Numbered from the stretch's first letter, positions 44,546 to 56,842 are shown. The stretch is DNA of 64,000 nt from Cladorhizidae sp. MBARI D1340-BT2 (GCA_028752905.1 JAQNBH010000015.1:29458035-29522034); one strand, 5' to 3'. Made by a program: numbers and translations. The notes: a model not told the origin generated them from the letters alone.

Positions 44546-47160
44546 TCAAACGACCCCATCCACAGCTGGAGAACGGATGGCCAATCTTCTTAACCAAAGC
44601 CCAGCATTACCGCGCCAGAGGTTGATGGAGAGGCGTTGAAAGAGATGGCAGATGGAATCCACTGAAGGTATTCCAAGCCAAGTACCATGCAGGCGACCAA
44701 TAGCTCTGATGGTGGAAACTGCTTCAGGGCACACCAACCGCCTAAAGACTCGGCCACCAAAGGGATGAAGAGGACACCGACTTCTCGGCAAGCTCCTGAA
44801 TGAGCTGCTATTTTCTTGTTCACCTCGATTGGTTAGCGCATGTCCACGAGTGGAAGTAGCCCTAACCTGAGTCAGATGTTGCATAGTTGAAATCATGGAA
44901 ACATCAATAGCAGCAGGCTGCCCTCTTTCCCAGTTAGGGATGAAAACATCGGCAGGACGACTACAGGTACCCGGGATCAGTGCAGGAACCTCCTTCCTAG
45001 GGGCTAGAGCTGCTGACTGGGCTGCAGAGAAGACAGAATCTCTAATAGAGTCATGATGATGGATATCTCCATTACCACCACAATCAACTTGATGATCACC
45101 CATAGAATTGGCTATCCTATGGCAGATGGGACATGGCACATTCTCATCGAACATTGGAAGCCCTAGCCTGTAATCAAGACTAAGATGGAACTCCCGATCA
45201 TGCAGATGGAGACCCAAGGCCTTAGAGGGAATAACATTTAACCAGTCTCCAGCATGAGGAAGAGCACAAGATAGGGCAAGAGCCTTTGAATGGATGTCAG
45301 GTGCTTCAGCAAGTAAGAGGTCATAAGGAGCTTGGTCGATGCAATGAGAGAGCGGGCGTTGTCGCAAGGGAACATCAATATCCTCGACCAATCAAGCCTG
45401 CCGGCGGCCAAGGCAAGGTCATGCAAGGCTGGAGCCAGATGGATGGAGGAGGGATCAGGGGTATACCCGAGGATCCAGATAACTAGGTCACCGGATTGGG
45501 TCACAGTAAGCAGCCGAGGCATGAAGAGAGGCACATCTTAGGCCTAGACCACCAAGGGAGCAAGGTAGAATGGCCGTCAGCAAACTCCACTTGGATACAG
45601 GGCCACCCGCAGGTTAGAGAGAGCATCATACATGGCATTGTAAGGCAACACAAACATCCTTGATGTAATTGGGAGGACAAGTACGTAGAGCAAAGACCAC
45701 CTTTGGGAGAGAAAGACAGGAACGGTGAAGAGAAAACTCCATTTGGGAATCCTGAAGATCTGCAACTCTAGCCAGAACGGCCTTCACTTTACTACCCGCT
45801 GGAGAACAAGTCTCACAGTAGGAAGGTGGCCTGATAGGGGACCCTAGAAGACTAAAACCATCACGCGAGATAGGGATGTCCGGAGGAAGATGATTGTTGT
45901 CGGAATAGGAACTCACAGGTATGTGCAAAAGAGATTTTGAATGGATCAATCTCAACCCACAAGAGTGGCATTCTTCATCAATGATGGCAAGAGCGATACA
46001 GAGGTCCTTAGCAGAGCCACACAAGGTGCCATCATCAAGATATCATACATTAAGCATGAGGCTGGGCACTTCATCTCTAATTCTTTCCAAAACAGCCTGA
46101 AGGGCCAAAGCAAACCGAAGGGTACCAAGGGGATCACCCTGCTGGACACCAGAATGATACGGTCCCCTAGCCTAAGGTAAGGTTGTGCCCCATAACAACA
46201 CTCCATCCAAGCAGCCATGGAAGGAATGTGGGCTCTCACCCCCCTAAAAATGCTCTCACGGTCTACACAGTTGAGAAATCCAAGAGGAAGGTCCACCGAT
46301 CGTCTGGCGATATGTGGGAATTCTCCTGTACCGGATTCATAGCATGGATAATCGCCTCACAACCGGCTGGAACTCCCACCCCAACCTGTAGAGGTGAAGG
46401 GCATGCAAGGCGTCTGACTGGACAGTCCGGGAAATGCATTTAGAAGTCAGGCGACGCAACACTTCCCCCCACTGCAATTGGACGGTGTCCACCATTCTTC
46501 TTTACACAAGTAAGAAGCGACGCCCCAGAGAGATGAGGCACAACCGCGGTAGGAACAAGTCCGGCACAAAGGAGATTATTTTCTCTCTATCTCTCCAATT
46601 GGAGATAGCCCCTTTGTCAGGAATAGAAAGAATACATCGTGCTAGCCTAAAAAACAAACACCAAGCTTCAAGGTCTGAAGGATCGGCCTTGATGGACTGA
46701 AAAACACCACTAACAAGACCGGCCCAGACACCCTTTAGGAACATGGTGGAGGGTAGAAGTCTTCAATCCCAAAATAACAGTAAGGGTGGGAAAAGTACCA
46801 AGAGAAGTAGGGAGGGTGGAGTGAGAGACGGGGAGAGACGCACCCTTATTGCTTGAAGAAGCATGAGGAAGAAGCACTAGCTCCTGGTAAAGGATACCTC
46901 TGAACAACTGGAGCGTAGGAGAATCAGCCACGGGAGTTCCATCAGGAGCAGCAGTATCGGAACAGCCGATACCAGCGGGATCATCCCGAGAAGAACTTCC
47001 AACGGAGGTAGTGATGGGTGGGAGAACCGAAGGGGAAAGTTTACAGGGTTGGGTGCAAGTGGTAGTATTCAGACACTTGCCTAGCCAGCCAGGAAGACAG
47101 ACAGCCCATGCAGGTTCTTCTACCTTCCTAAACACAGGAGCAACCCTTACACTTTCCTAA
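44546..47160 (-). pseudogene. RLE-type non-LTR retrotransposon, nearly full-length ORF, frameshifted (copy C)
   Basis: Read on the minus strand: an N-terminal region (47135-46710) without recognised motif; start of the RT domain (46744-46502, LEAWCLFFRLARCIL); KKNGGHRPIAVG at about 46490; QVGVGVPAGCEAIIHAMNP; LLDFSTV; YLDDGT at 46042-46025, lying in a shifted frame; LVRTCPPNYIK-like ALRTCPPNYIKDV; and a long frame 45391-44546. The last holds a CP-x-C finger (CPICHRIANSMGDHQVDCGG), the endonuclease-like SRPADVFIPNWERGQPAAID, and the conserved tail LFQRLSINLWRGNAGLW. At least four frame changes and one or two stops. The enzyme would nick DNA and prime its own copy. Confidence 0.85.
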
Positions 47161-47200
47161 CCTATTACAGCGGCAACAAGGTGAGCTGGTCGGCACACCA

Positions 47201-47238
47201 AAAAAAAAAAAATTCCCCCCCCCCCCCCCCCCCCCCCC
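47201..47238. repeat. A run followed by C run at the junction of two retrotransposon copies
   Basis: An A run, ATT, and about 22 C lie between the 5' side of copy C and the 3' region of tail fragment D. Confidence 0.95.
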
Positions 47239-47296
47239 GTAGCAACCTAATTCATTTTACAACAATAAACATGACATATTGTAATATTACTAAAAT

Positions 47297-47527
47297 CTAA
47301 ATTAAACCGTCCACCTCAGGAGATCGAATGGGGAGGCGGCGGATCCAGAAGGATGCATTACCCCTCCATAAGTTGATCGCTAACCTCTGGAACATATGGC
47401 GGGTAGCTTCATTTGGTGGGATTCCCAAACGATGTCCTTGGAGGCGTCTGGTACGGATGGAATCCTCACTCCACCCACCCACGACCATGGGTGATAAAAG
47501 ACACCCAGAGTGGGCCGCTTTTTTCAA
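47297..47527 (-). pseudogene. 3' tail of a second RLE element (fragment D)
   Basis: The minus strand reads HRLGIPPNEATRHMFQRLAI and NLWRGNASFWIRRLPIRSPE, ending VDGLI and stop. It is the same C-terminal segment as in copy C and comparable in length to the last 70-75 residues, so heavily 5'-truncated. About 57 bp of 3' untranslated sequence (ending TTTTACAACAATAAAC on the plus strand) separates it from the C run. Confidence 0.85.
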
Positions 47528-47682
47528 TCCCCACTAAAAGATTGGCGTTGAGTAACATACTTTTCCCCCCTTTTTTTCCATTTTTTTTTTCAGGATTAGC
47601 TAATAATTTTTTAATTTTTTTTAACAAACAAAACAAAACTTAATTAATTACATCAATCCAAAAGTCACACCTATAAAACGAT

Positions 47683-47883
47683 TCAATCCTGTCCATCCAC
47701 CATGGGAGCACGGGGAGGGAGGCGGTTGATCCACATCGTGGCATTTCCCCTCCACAAGCAGATGGCCAACCGTTGGAGAAGGTGGCGTGTTGATTCTGCT
47801 GGTGGTATTCCGAGTGCGTAGTGTGCGTAATCTTTTGAGGGGCTTGAAATCCCCAGTATGTTTGCGTTTAAACGAAGGATCAT
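47683..47883 (-). pseudogene. 3' tail of a third RLE element (fragment E)
   Basis: The minus strand reads YALGIPPAESTRHLLQRLAI and CLWRGNATMWINRLPPRAPM, ending VDGQD. It is more diverged from C than D is, but in the same orientation. Its upstream side runs into a dispersed repeat (47919-48037). Confidence 0.8.
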
Positions 47884-47918
47884 TTTCTAACTGCGTGTGG
47901 GTTGTGACTATTGTTGCT

Positions 47919-48037
47919 AATACTGATGCTCACAGCCAAGTTGAGCCAACATCACTTCAGGTACGTGTGTACTTGCTTGCTAGCTACAAATGTGACGACA
48001 TTGTGTTGCTTAATAAGCTAACTAGCCAGTGGATATA
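47919..48037. repeat. Dispersed repeat, related to 55232-55353
   Basis: Both contain GATGCTCACAGC, TAGCTAC...TGTGACG and TAGCTAACTAG(C)-x-AGTGGATA in the same order and spacing. One lies beside RLE fragment E and the other beside RLE copy B. Confidence 0.65.
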
Positions 48038-48039
48038 GC

Positions 48040-48821
48040 TAGCTACCAGGTGATCCCTTTTATTTTGTAAATGTAGTTGTCATTGATGGTCCTGCCTAGC
48101 TGTATGCAAATGCACCAATAATTCATAATTCACAAGCCAATCTTACTCTGTGAGGGTGTTGATGCAGGCAACCATCCAGGAAGGAAGGGCATTGGGACAT
48201 GATAGGCCGTGCTAAGGGCTCCATAATTTATTCTGTATTTGGCCACTGCAAGTGATTTTGGTGCTATATAAAGGGTCGATCCCTCTGAATGTAATTAAAG
48301 GGATTAGATAGGATAGGGTCAATGGCAAGAAAAAGAGTGGGTTTGGTGGTGTCAATTTTTCAAGATATACATGTTATTGGAAGTGGTGTGAAGTGTTTGG
48401 GGTCGATGCAGTTACAAGCAGCACAATGGGACACTCCCATTGGTACTGGTATTGGTGGCCCTGCAGAAAAAGCCATTGAGGGCTTGGCTGTTGGTGGGGG
48501 ATAATTAGGTTTCTTGGGAATACGTAAACCAATACCTTGGCCAGAAGGATGACCAAATCACCCACCACTATGGGTGTGAACTATACTTTGAAAAAAATTG
48601 AGTTTTTTTTAGTTTGAACCTTTGATGTTCAGTGAAACTTCCAATAAAGCATCTCTGAAAGAGGGCAAAGCACCCAACAAATAACAGTTTGAAATCCTTG
48701 TTATAAAATATTCTATACAAAAAAATAAACTCTGAAAGAGGATAACCTCTTTATGAAGGACAACATGCTAGGTTGCGAGCATGTCTACTATTTGGAGGTT
48801 AGACACCATCTATATTTTTAA
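48040..48821. other. No recognisable gene
   Basis: Apart from a TATATAAAGGG near 48272 in a possible LTR-like context, nothing is identified between the dispersed repeat and the piggyBac element. Confidence 0.4.
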
Positions 48822-48840
48822 CCCTTTCACTGTGCATAAC

Positions 48841-48888
48841 CGGTACTACCGGGTAGAAAAAAATGGCGCGTACCCGGTAGTACCGGGT
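48841..48888. repeat. Subterminal hairpin of piggyBac
   Basis: CCGGTACTACCGGGTA pairs with TACCCGGTAGTACCGG around a 14-15-base spacer. It sits about 19 bp inside the left end, like subterminal repeats bound by piggyBac transposases. Confidence 0.85.
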
Positions 48889-48998
48889 ATGTCCTTTTTA
48901 AAATTGCGCGTGTACTGCATGTGCCATCTATTGTTTTTTCTATGAACTAGAGGTGATTTCCACTTGGAAAGTCATGTTTCCCAGCGGTAGGCAGCAAA

Positions 48999-51211
48999 AT
49001 GGAGGGAGCATGGCCTCACAGCAGGCAATACACTGTCAACGAAGTTGTAGACCAGATCTTTGCTTATATGGACAGCGAGGACAACTTTGATTTGGACGGT
49101 ACAGGTAATTTGTTTCCAACAGTTGACTATGATAATGCCACAGTAATTGGGAGTATTCCATGGACGAGGCCAATGATTTGCTCGACTTAGGCAGTCCTGC
49201 ATAGGGACAAGGTGACAATGCTATGTCTGTTGATTCTGGCGGTGAATCTGATGATGATGCGGGTGATTTGCCAAGGCGCCCTAGACGAAGGCAGTCCCCT
49301 AGTCCTGATCGTATGTCAGTTGATGAGGAAGCTGTTCTTACTGATTATAGTGAGCTATCAGGAATGAAAGTGATGCAGAAGACGAGCCAGTGCAGGCCAA
49401 ACAGGCCAAACGTGGTCCACGTGTTCGTGGTGGTGGAATTTGTGGCCGGTGGCAGAGAGGGTCCTGTAAGAGGTAAGAGGGGCTGGCCTCATGCTAGAGG
49501 ACAGGGGCGCAGGCCTGCAAGGGCTCAGAACCCCAGGATAAATTGGGACATTGACCCGAATGACAGTTATGAGCCAAAGCAAATTCCATTCGTTGGTGGC
49601 GAGCGACTCAAAGTTAGGCTTGGTGCCAATGCAACTATGAAGAATTCTTCGCCCAGTACTTCACTAACGATATCTTTAGGCATATTGTAGAGGAGACCAA
49701 CTGATATGCTCAGCAGTTCATTGAGGCAACCATGAAAATCTTAAGGGGAACATGACTGGGTGGACATTACCGTTGATGAAATGAGATGAAATGAAGACAT
49801 TCTTCAGTTTACTTGGACTGATGGGTGTTATTCACAAGCGAAGGCTGGACATGTATTGGTTCACGGATGATCTAGAAACCCCTGTATTCAGGAAAATAAT
49901 GAGAAGGGATAGGTTCTTTCTCCTCCTGAAATTCCTACATTTTGCAAATAATGAGGACCCCGCCCATGACCCCAAAGATCCCGATAGGGACAGGCTCTAC
50001 AAGATATCAGGAAGGTCAGAGATCGCATGCAGCATGTCTATGCCCCCGAGAATGATCTTTGCATGGATGAATCCCTTCTTTTGTTCAAGGGGAGGCTGCT
50101 TTTCAAGCAGTGCATTCGAACAAAACGTGCTCGTTTTGGTATCAAATTTTATGAGCTTTGTACATCCGAAGGTATCTGTCTTGATTTATTGTCTATTCAG
50201 CTGAGAATATGTTCAGGGATCATCAAGACCCAGAACCCCAAATGCTTGTAACTGAGCGTATACCTCTGAACCTGACAGCCTTATCTTGGCCTAGGCTACA
50301 CATTGTATCTTGATAACTACTATACATCCCCAGCTTTGGCTACCTACCTCCTTGATCATGATACATACCTCTGTGGGAATATCAACCCAAAGCGTGCAAA
50401 TTACCCTGGTAATCTTCAGACTATAAGACTTGAGAAGGGGACATCATGTTTCATGAAGTCACAAACTGGGAACATACAGGCAGTAAAGTTTCGTGCACTA
50501 AAGAACAAGTCAAATAATAAACCCAAGGAGAGGTATGTATGTTGACCACGGAGGGAAGGGCTGCTATGATTCCTACTGGAAAACAAGACAAGGATAAAAA
50601 TTCTACACTCAAGCAGGCAACATTGCATATAATCACAAAATGGGCGGAGTAGACATATATGGATGATCAGCAGCTCCATAGTGTGAGTGTGGTCAGGAAA
50701 ACGTACAAATGGTACAAAAAGATTGCTTTGAGGTTGTTCATGCAGTGTGCCCTGTGTGCCCACAAACTTCACCCCGAATTCACCCTATCTACCAATTTTT
50801 TCCTAGCTGACTTCAAAGACCTGACAGTACTTGTATGTTCCAGCCCTAAACTGAACAAAGATGTAGCAGGGCGAGAACCTACATAGGCTAACAGGGAGGC
50901 ACTTCCCTGAGAAAAGAGGGGAGAAGGCTGGCCACACAAGGCACAAGAAAGACAAAATGTGTCGTGTGTGCTGGGCACGTGGATTCCGCACCAAAGCTGG
51001 TAGAGAAATCAGGACAGTGTGGATTTGCCCTGACTGTCCAGGTCTCCATGCAGACAAAGATTGTTTCAGGACCTATCACACTACAACAGAGGTCCTGACG
51101 GAGATGATGATGGAGATACGTCTGATGGAGATGAGTAAATGTTCAAAGTGTGAGGTGTCCTCCCCACATATTCACACTATGGAGCTGACTAAAGTTGAGG
51201 TTCTGAAATGA
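48999..51211 (+). pseudogene. piggyBac transposase (DDE_Tnp_1_7), frameshifted
   Basis: An acidic N-terminus starts at 48999 (DSEDNFDLDGTGN) and continues after a frame change (SDDDAGDLPRRPRRRQS). The catalytic domain is readable in pieces: NEMKTFFSLLGLMGVIHKRR and DMYWFTDDLETPVFRKIMRR (49791-), CMDESLLLFKGRLLFKQCIR (50069-), LYLDNYYTSPALATYLLD (50303-). The C-terminal zinc-binding domain is intact at 50957-51100 (CRVCWARGFRT, WICPDCPGLHADKDC). At least six frame changes or stops. An intact copy would excise at TTAA. Confidence 0.9.
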
Positions 51212-52102
51212 AGGAACAATATAGTGTTTGCAGTCAAGCAGTTTTATTTCATGAAAATTATTGTTACAATTATTTACAAAATGAATTTGAAAAACTAAAT
51301 CAGGTTGTGGACAGAAAATCATAGTTTTCGTGTAACGAGGTCTCCAGAAAGTGGTCGGTATTCACTCGAGTAGAGTTTTCTTACCATTCAATTCTAAAAT
51401 ATGATAACATTGCCAAATTTGCCAAATTTGCCTGTTTCTTTTCAGTATATAGTAGGCTTCAGAAAGAAGAACAATGTCATCATTATGTTACAACAACAAT
51501 GGTTTTTCTCCTGAAAAATTGATTGCATTTTCCAATGAAACGACATCAATGTGACCAAAATATATGTCTGCTAAGGGTTACATAACCAGATAAATGTTCA
51601 AAACACATTTGAAAATATGCTTCAGAACTTCAAAATACCTGCATTCCATCATCCCAGAAGGCTATATACGAATTGATGGGGAAAACACATGTTACAGTGA
51701 TTTTTAATTTTTTTAAATTTTTTGTCTGTTTTTGAATAAAATGATGAAAAACTATTGATGTTTTTATTCTTTTTATGTATCTTCATCATTATCCAGAAAA
51801 AAACAGCATCCCATAAGAATTTTCTTGGATAAAAAGTAGTTTTTATCACAGATTTGATAAAAAAAAGGGAAATCCAATATGGCCGCCATGAGGTCACATG
51901 ACTACCTAATTATGCAAAATACCAAATTTCAATTCCCCCCCCCCCCCATAGGCCAATCTCTTGCCCACCCAAACACATAAAGAATTTCAAAATAACCCCT
52001 TTTAGTATTTTTTTGGCATTCATTTCAAAATCATTTCAAAATCACCTTTTTTCAAAAAAAGGCCCAGCACAGGGGGAGTATTTACCTGCAGCAGTGAAAG
52101 GG

Positions 52103-53199
52103 TTAAAACAATCGGATACTCCATTTCAAAGTAGGTTTTTTTTGTCCAATTCCAGTTACATCAAGTAATACAATTGAAGAGAAGCCCTGAGGAAACATTT
52201 AACAAAGTTTATGGCTAATGGCTACTGTAATGTAGCTAGAATCAGAAAAAGAAGCAAATTTCATACCGAGTCTATCAAGGAATTGCGCAGTGGCCCTACT
52301 GAGCACTTAATTTTTGCCAAGCATTATGTACTAGGATAACTCTCTCTCCTGTACCAAATTTGTTGTGTACACAGTTATAATGCTTTTTCTGAACCTCACA
52401 AGCATTCAAAGCACTGAGCTATAGGTCTCTCATAGCAGAAGATTGGTGCTAGGCTGGAGACTTTCTGTGGTAGCACATCACCAACCAGAGTAGTGTAATT
52501 TTTTTATTTGGCAGAGGGATGATGGTACATCAAATACAGGTCCACTCTTACAAGAGACCACCGCTACGACACCATAGGAGTCTGTGAAACCACAGTTGGA
52601 CCAGGTATATACCATTGCAGACACATCTATAACATCATCTGGTCTGGCACCCTGCAATCTGTGAATATATGTGTGGAAGCAACCTAAAATTCTCCAAGCT
52701 CATCTCTTTCATGATTTCATGGGTTTGCTACTGTGTTTAGAGTACAACTTACGAGTTTTTACACTATGGGAATAGAGTCGTAGGAGTTAGCGAATTGATG
52801 GGAGGGGAACAAGGACTCATGCAAAGCGACCTTTAGTGGTTTTTCTCCTGCCATTGAGACTGATGGAACATGACAACTCTGGAGCACGACAACTCTGGGC
52901 GTATCAGATGAAGACTTCATGTCCATCAAGCATCTCAATGATGAGAAGCCACATGGAGGAGTCGAAATCCTGGCTAATACTAATTTGACTAGCACTTATG
53001 GTTATTACTTTAGTTACAATTTTTGTGTAGTTATACCATTTCAGAAATTGGTGTGTTGTGAAAGGTGTGTTGTGAAAGGGCATAGGGAAGAGGTTTCTTG
53101 ATAATAATAAGAAAGTGTATTGATGGACATGTATAGCAGAAGCACATTCTTGAAATTCCAGTGGGAAGGGATCGCTTCACAGATACATAATAGATAAAC
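52103..53199. other. No recognisable gene
   Basis: Between piggyBac and the Kolobok-like remnant. Short open frames only. The last part (53030-53199) may include further decayed transposase, but nothing is readable. Confidence 0.4.
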
Positions 53200-53690
53200 T
53201 TCCGCTCTATTATGGTGGTTTCACTAGGAACATTCCTGGTGATATTGATACATGCGGAATACATCTGGGCTGTGTTCCACCACTGCTATAGTGATCACAA
53301 CCACCGAAGCTATCCATCTGGCCTGGACTCATGGGTACAAGTTAACTCATGTGCTTCCTGAGGATGCGGCAACAACACCACACATCCCTGGCATCCCTGG
53401 CATTTCAAATCCAAAAGAGATGTGTGTTTGTGATACCTGTCTTGTCACAGAGGGACCTGCTGGAACGATGTGTTCTTGGGGTAACTCGGAACCAAATTGA
53501 GAGCTTCAATAACTTCATATTGTCATGGTGCCCTAAGGCTTCTCAGATGACTGCTGAGTCAGCTCTCAGTCTGGCTCTACTCACCTTCAATCACAGGATG
53601 GAAGATCTCCTGCCTCTTATGGAGCCCTCCAGCTGTTTTAATGTCGAGTTCTTTGGCTTCATGGGATGGGAATAGAAGGATGAAGGCTGA
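53200..53690 (+). pseudogene. Kolobok/Mutator-like transposase remnant
   Basis: Frames in order: LYYGGFTRNIPGDIDT (about 53200-53245); EYIWAVFHHCYSDHNHRSYP and SGLDSWVQVN (53256-53345), matching the AxxAVFxH...CP-x-G-x-SWC block; then LERCVLGVTRNQIESFNNFI and LSWCPKASQMTAE (53462-53560), matching the C-x-x-G-x-TQN-x-x-ESFN-x-x-IW-x-x-CPK block of animal Mutator-like (Kolobok) transposases. These are cut-and-paste enzymes. Several frameshifts, no terminal repeats found, and the N-terminal part is missing. Confidence 0.6.
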
Positions 53691-53875
53691 GTATAATGTA
53701 GGAGACTTGACTCAAAGATGGAGATAGTACCTAAGATCTGCGAATTTGGCATCAGAGGAGGCACATGTTCAGAGAAGGCATCACCTATTCTCTCAGAGCT
53801 ACAACCACCTTTTTGTGGCTCTCTTTAGAGGACACACACATAAACGCAATACAGTAGAAGATACTTCACATTATT

Positions 53876-54878
53876 GAGGGATGATGTTCACTTGTAAAAG
53901 GAAGTTCCATATGTATGTATGCATTTCTTGTTAACACCAATTTTTATCATCTTTTTATTTTACTCTACATAGCAAACTCAAGAAAGTAATGCAATAGAAC
54001 AGATCAAGAAACTACTGAAAATACGTGCATAAGAACACATTTTGCCAAAGCTATTTCATTGCAAGCCCAAACATTTTGTTGTCCTAAGTTTGATAGCTTA
54101 TTATTGCATTCAAGTTTTTTTGTTCTTGCCTCATTCATAACATTGCCTCAGTTCACATACTTGAATCGTCTATTTTAGCTCTCTACGATCTGAGTTTTCA
54201 ACACCGCAAGCATTGCCAAGTTGTAGCCATTTGAATAGGTCACTTTTGAGTATTATTTGCAGTGGTATCCTTGGAGTAATGAACATTGTGGGTAAAGCTG
54301 CTCATATCACAGCTAAGGGCTTGTTACAGTTGTATATGGAACTATGCAGATACTCTGATGGCAAAGAAGGGAGAGAGGGATGATGTTCACTTGTAAAAGG
54401 AAGTTCCATAATTATGTATGTATGCATTTCTTGTTAACACCAATTTTTATCATCTTTTTATTTTACTCTACATAGCAAACTCAAGAAAGTAATGCAATAG
54501 AACAGATCAAGAAACTACTGAAAATACGTGCATAAGAACACATTTTGCCAAAGCTATTTCATTGCAAGCCCAAACATTTTGTTGTCCTAAGTTTGATAGC
54601 TTATTATTGCATTCAAGTTTTTTTTGTTCTTGCCTCATTCATAACATTGCCTCAGTTCACATACTTGAATCGTCTATTTTAGCTCTCTACGATCTGAGTT
54701 TTCAACACCGCAGCATTGCCAAGTTGTAGCCATTTGAATAGGTCACTTTTGAGTATTATTTGCAGTGGTATCCTTAGAGTAATGAACATTGTGGGTCAAT
54801 CTGCTCATATCACAGCTAAGGGCTTGTTACAGTTGTATATGCAACTATGCAGATACTCTGATGGCAAAGAAGGGAGAG
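53876..54878. repeat. 499-bp tandem duplication
   Basis: GAGGGATGATGTTCACTTGT starts at 53876 and 54375. The two units differ by a few small indels (an ATAATT-type insertion near 54408, one T) and a few substitutions. Both carry the same non-coding content, with no open frame of note. Confidence 0.92.
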
Positions 54879-55231
54879 CCGTATTTGAGTGATCTTGATG
54901 TTGTTGGATATATCCTCTAAGAAAATCTTCCTATAATGCATTTATGAGCACAGAGAATAAGCAACTATTTGTGGAAAGGAAGTAGAAAAGTCTTTGGCAG
55001 TTTGTTACAAATATTTGATTTGTGGTTTTAGCATGCTCACTTACAGTAGAATCCCAACTGTTCTGCATATACTGCCCCAGAGGGATGCGCAGGGGCAAAA
55101 CATAGGTTGGCGCATAATCATACACTCAGGAGCTCGAGATCTTATGAGGCAAAGGTGCCTGTACGTGTCTGCTAAGGAGGGACTGGCTAGCAAATCTGCA
55201 TTTGGTTGTGAATGTTTTTGAAAGGTCCACT

Positions 55232-55353
55232 AACACCGATGCTCACAGCTGTAACACCACTTTAGGAATGTTTCTAATTGTTAGCTAGCTACAGTGTGAC
55301 GTCTTGGTATTGTGTAATATTTACTGCACTTTTTAGCTAACTAGCTAGTGGAT
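55232..55353. repeat. Dispersed repeat, related to 47919-48037
   Basis: Partner described at 47919-48037. It lies between the 3' side of RLE copy B and the upstream spacer. Confidence 0.65.
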
Positions 55354-56842
55354 ACATCAAATGATCTGACCTCGGCTCCTCCAACTGGTCCGCAAGCCGT
55401 TTGCCAAGGTCATTGAAAAAGGCTGCAGCTACAGGGCCGAAAACTCCCGACGTCTCAATGGCCAGAGGCATAAATAGATAAACAGAGTCCAACTCTCTAT
55501 ACTTAGTCCTCTTGTGGTACTCAGCTTCGGTGGCCATGCTGCCAGCCTAAACACTAGCCAAAGCTAAATGGGATGGTGCATAGGTGTCTGGGCATGTAAC
55601 ATCCCATACTAGTGATCGACCACAATTCTATGGGACCAAACTGATGCCATCTGGCCATTTGCCATCTGATCTAAACACTCCATTGGGTTCGAGTCGAGAT
55701 GGGATTTTTTCAGCGTCCAAACCTCTCTTGACCACCACATTTAGAGAGGCATGCCTTGGATAGCGACCTTGGCTTCTACGGAAACTCAGGCCATGTGTGC
55801 CTTTAACATCAACCTGTTCACCACAATGGCAACACGAATGGGGTTGAACTAGGGGTGCACCTATCCTCAATCCAACTGCAATCCTAAATACCTTGTCTTC
55901 CATCCTTAAACCTAGAGATGCCACTGCGATGGCATTGAGCCAAGCACCAGATTATTTCCATGCTGCAGCTAGCAAACATGCACGAGAAGTTTGAGAATGA
56001 GCATCACTTAGCAGCTGATCAAATGTAGCCTGAACTAAAGGAGTATCCCAAGCTCTCTGCTGAAAGGACTCACTTCCTGCAAGGGGTGAAGCATCATGAC
56101 TTTGACACCACATATTAAGGGCATAACCCTGAAAAGTACACTGCACAACAGACAACCTTTCTGGAAGGATGTGATGGATAAGATTAGAGCAGGCAGCAGC
56201 TGATACAATGAAGGCAGAAAGTGACAGTGCAGTTGCACTTCTGATCCCAAGACCACCCAAATGCACTGGAAGTGATGCCTGGGTCCATGCATAGTCGCTA
56301 AATTCAACGTTCACTATCTCACTTACTATTCAGCCTGTCAAATGAATGTAGTGATGGAGAAGAGGAGGAAGGAGATGAACGTAATATATATAGAAGTTTG
56401 GGAATGCAAAAGGCATTTCGGAGGAGATGCAATGCATCATTAGCATGAAGATAACTAAGTCTCTCTCCCAAAACAGGCAATGAATCTATCTTCTTCCTAT
56501 AATCGATGCCTTCCGCTCCACCAATCGGTGAACCCAACAGGGTGGATGACTCTAGGTTCACTACCAAAAGACCTGGAATATCCACTAGTAAGGAACCCAG
56601 AAAGGTATGGTCCTCGGCATACCACTTCGCACTTACTGTGGTACAAAGAAAGGCCTATATCCTGAGCTAGAAGCTCCACTCTCCGAAAGTCATTCACTAT
56701 GTCCTCCCAATTTCGGTGATGTCGTCCAGGTAAGATATGCAAAGTTATGACTTTAGGTCCTCTACTACTGAGTGAATAGTGAGGCAAAACAACGCTGGGC
56801 CCAAGGGATCACCTTGTTGTACCCCATCCTTTGACTCTATTA
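55340..56842 (-). pseudogene. RLE-type non-LTR retrotransposon, 5'-truncated (copy B)
   Basis: The minus strand starts near 56842 in the RT palm (DGVQQGDPLGPALF). It continues with EDIVNDFRRVELLAQDIGLS, LRNAFCIPKLLYILRSSPSS, LPVHLGGLGIRSATALSLSA, a finger with CHCGEQVDVKGTHGLSFRRS (the third cysteine is Phe), RLEPNGVFRSDGKWPDGISL, LVWDVTCPDTYAPSH and LFMPLAIETSGVFGP. It belongs to the same subfamily as copy A (39480-41200) and is in better order, with about four frame changes. The palm YLDD is not readable. The tail QRL...RGNA is absent. Confidence 0.85.

Larger units (their letters stand above)
48822..52102 (+). mobile_element. piggyBac transposon, structurally complete, 3.3 kb
   Basis: TTAA at 48818-48821 and 52103-52106 forms the target duplication. 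The ends are CCCTTTCACTGTGC on the left and CAGCAGTGAAAGGG on the right (11 bp perfect inverted match, then a one-base offset). Next to the left end is a GC-rich palindrome (48841-48888). The transposase inside is inactive. The flanking AT-rich sequence is uninterrupted once the element is ignored. Confidence 0.92.

Noticed and set aside
48322..48504. 60-codon frame starting MARKRVGLVVS
   Set aside because: No family recognised and flanking sequence is AT-rich non-coding; not supported as a gene.
49358..49582. Open frame on the minus strand
   Set aside because: Shadow of the piggyBac transposase N-terminal region; no family resemblance.
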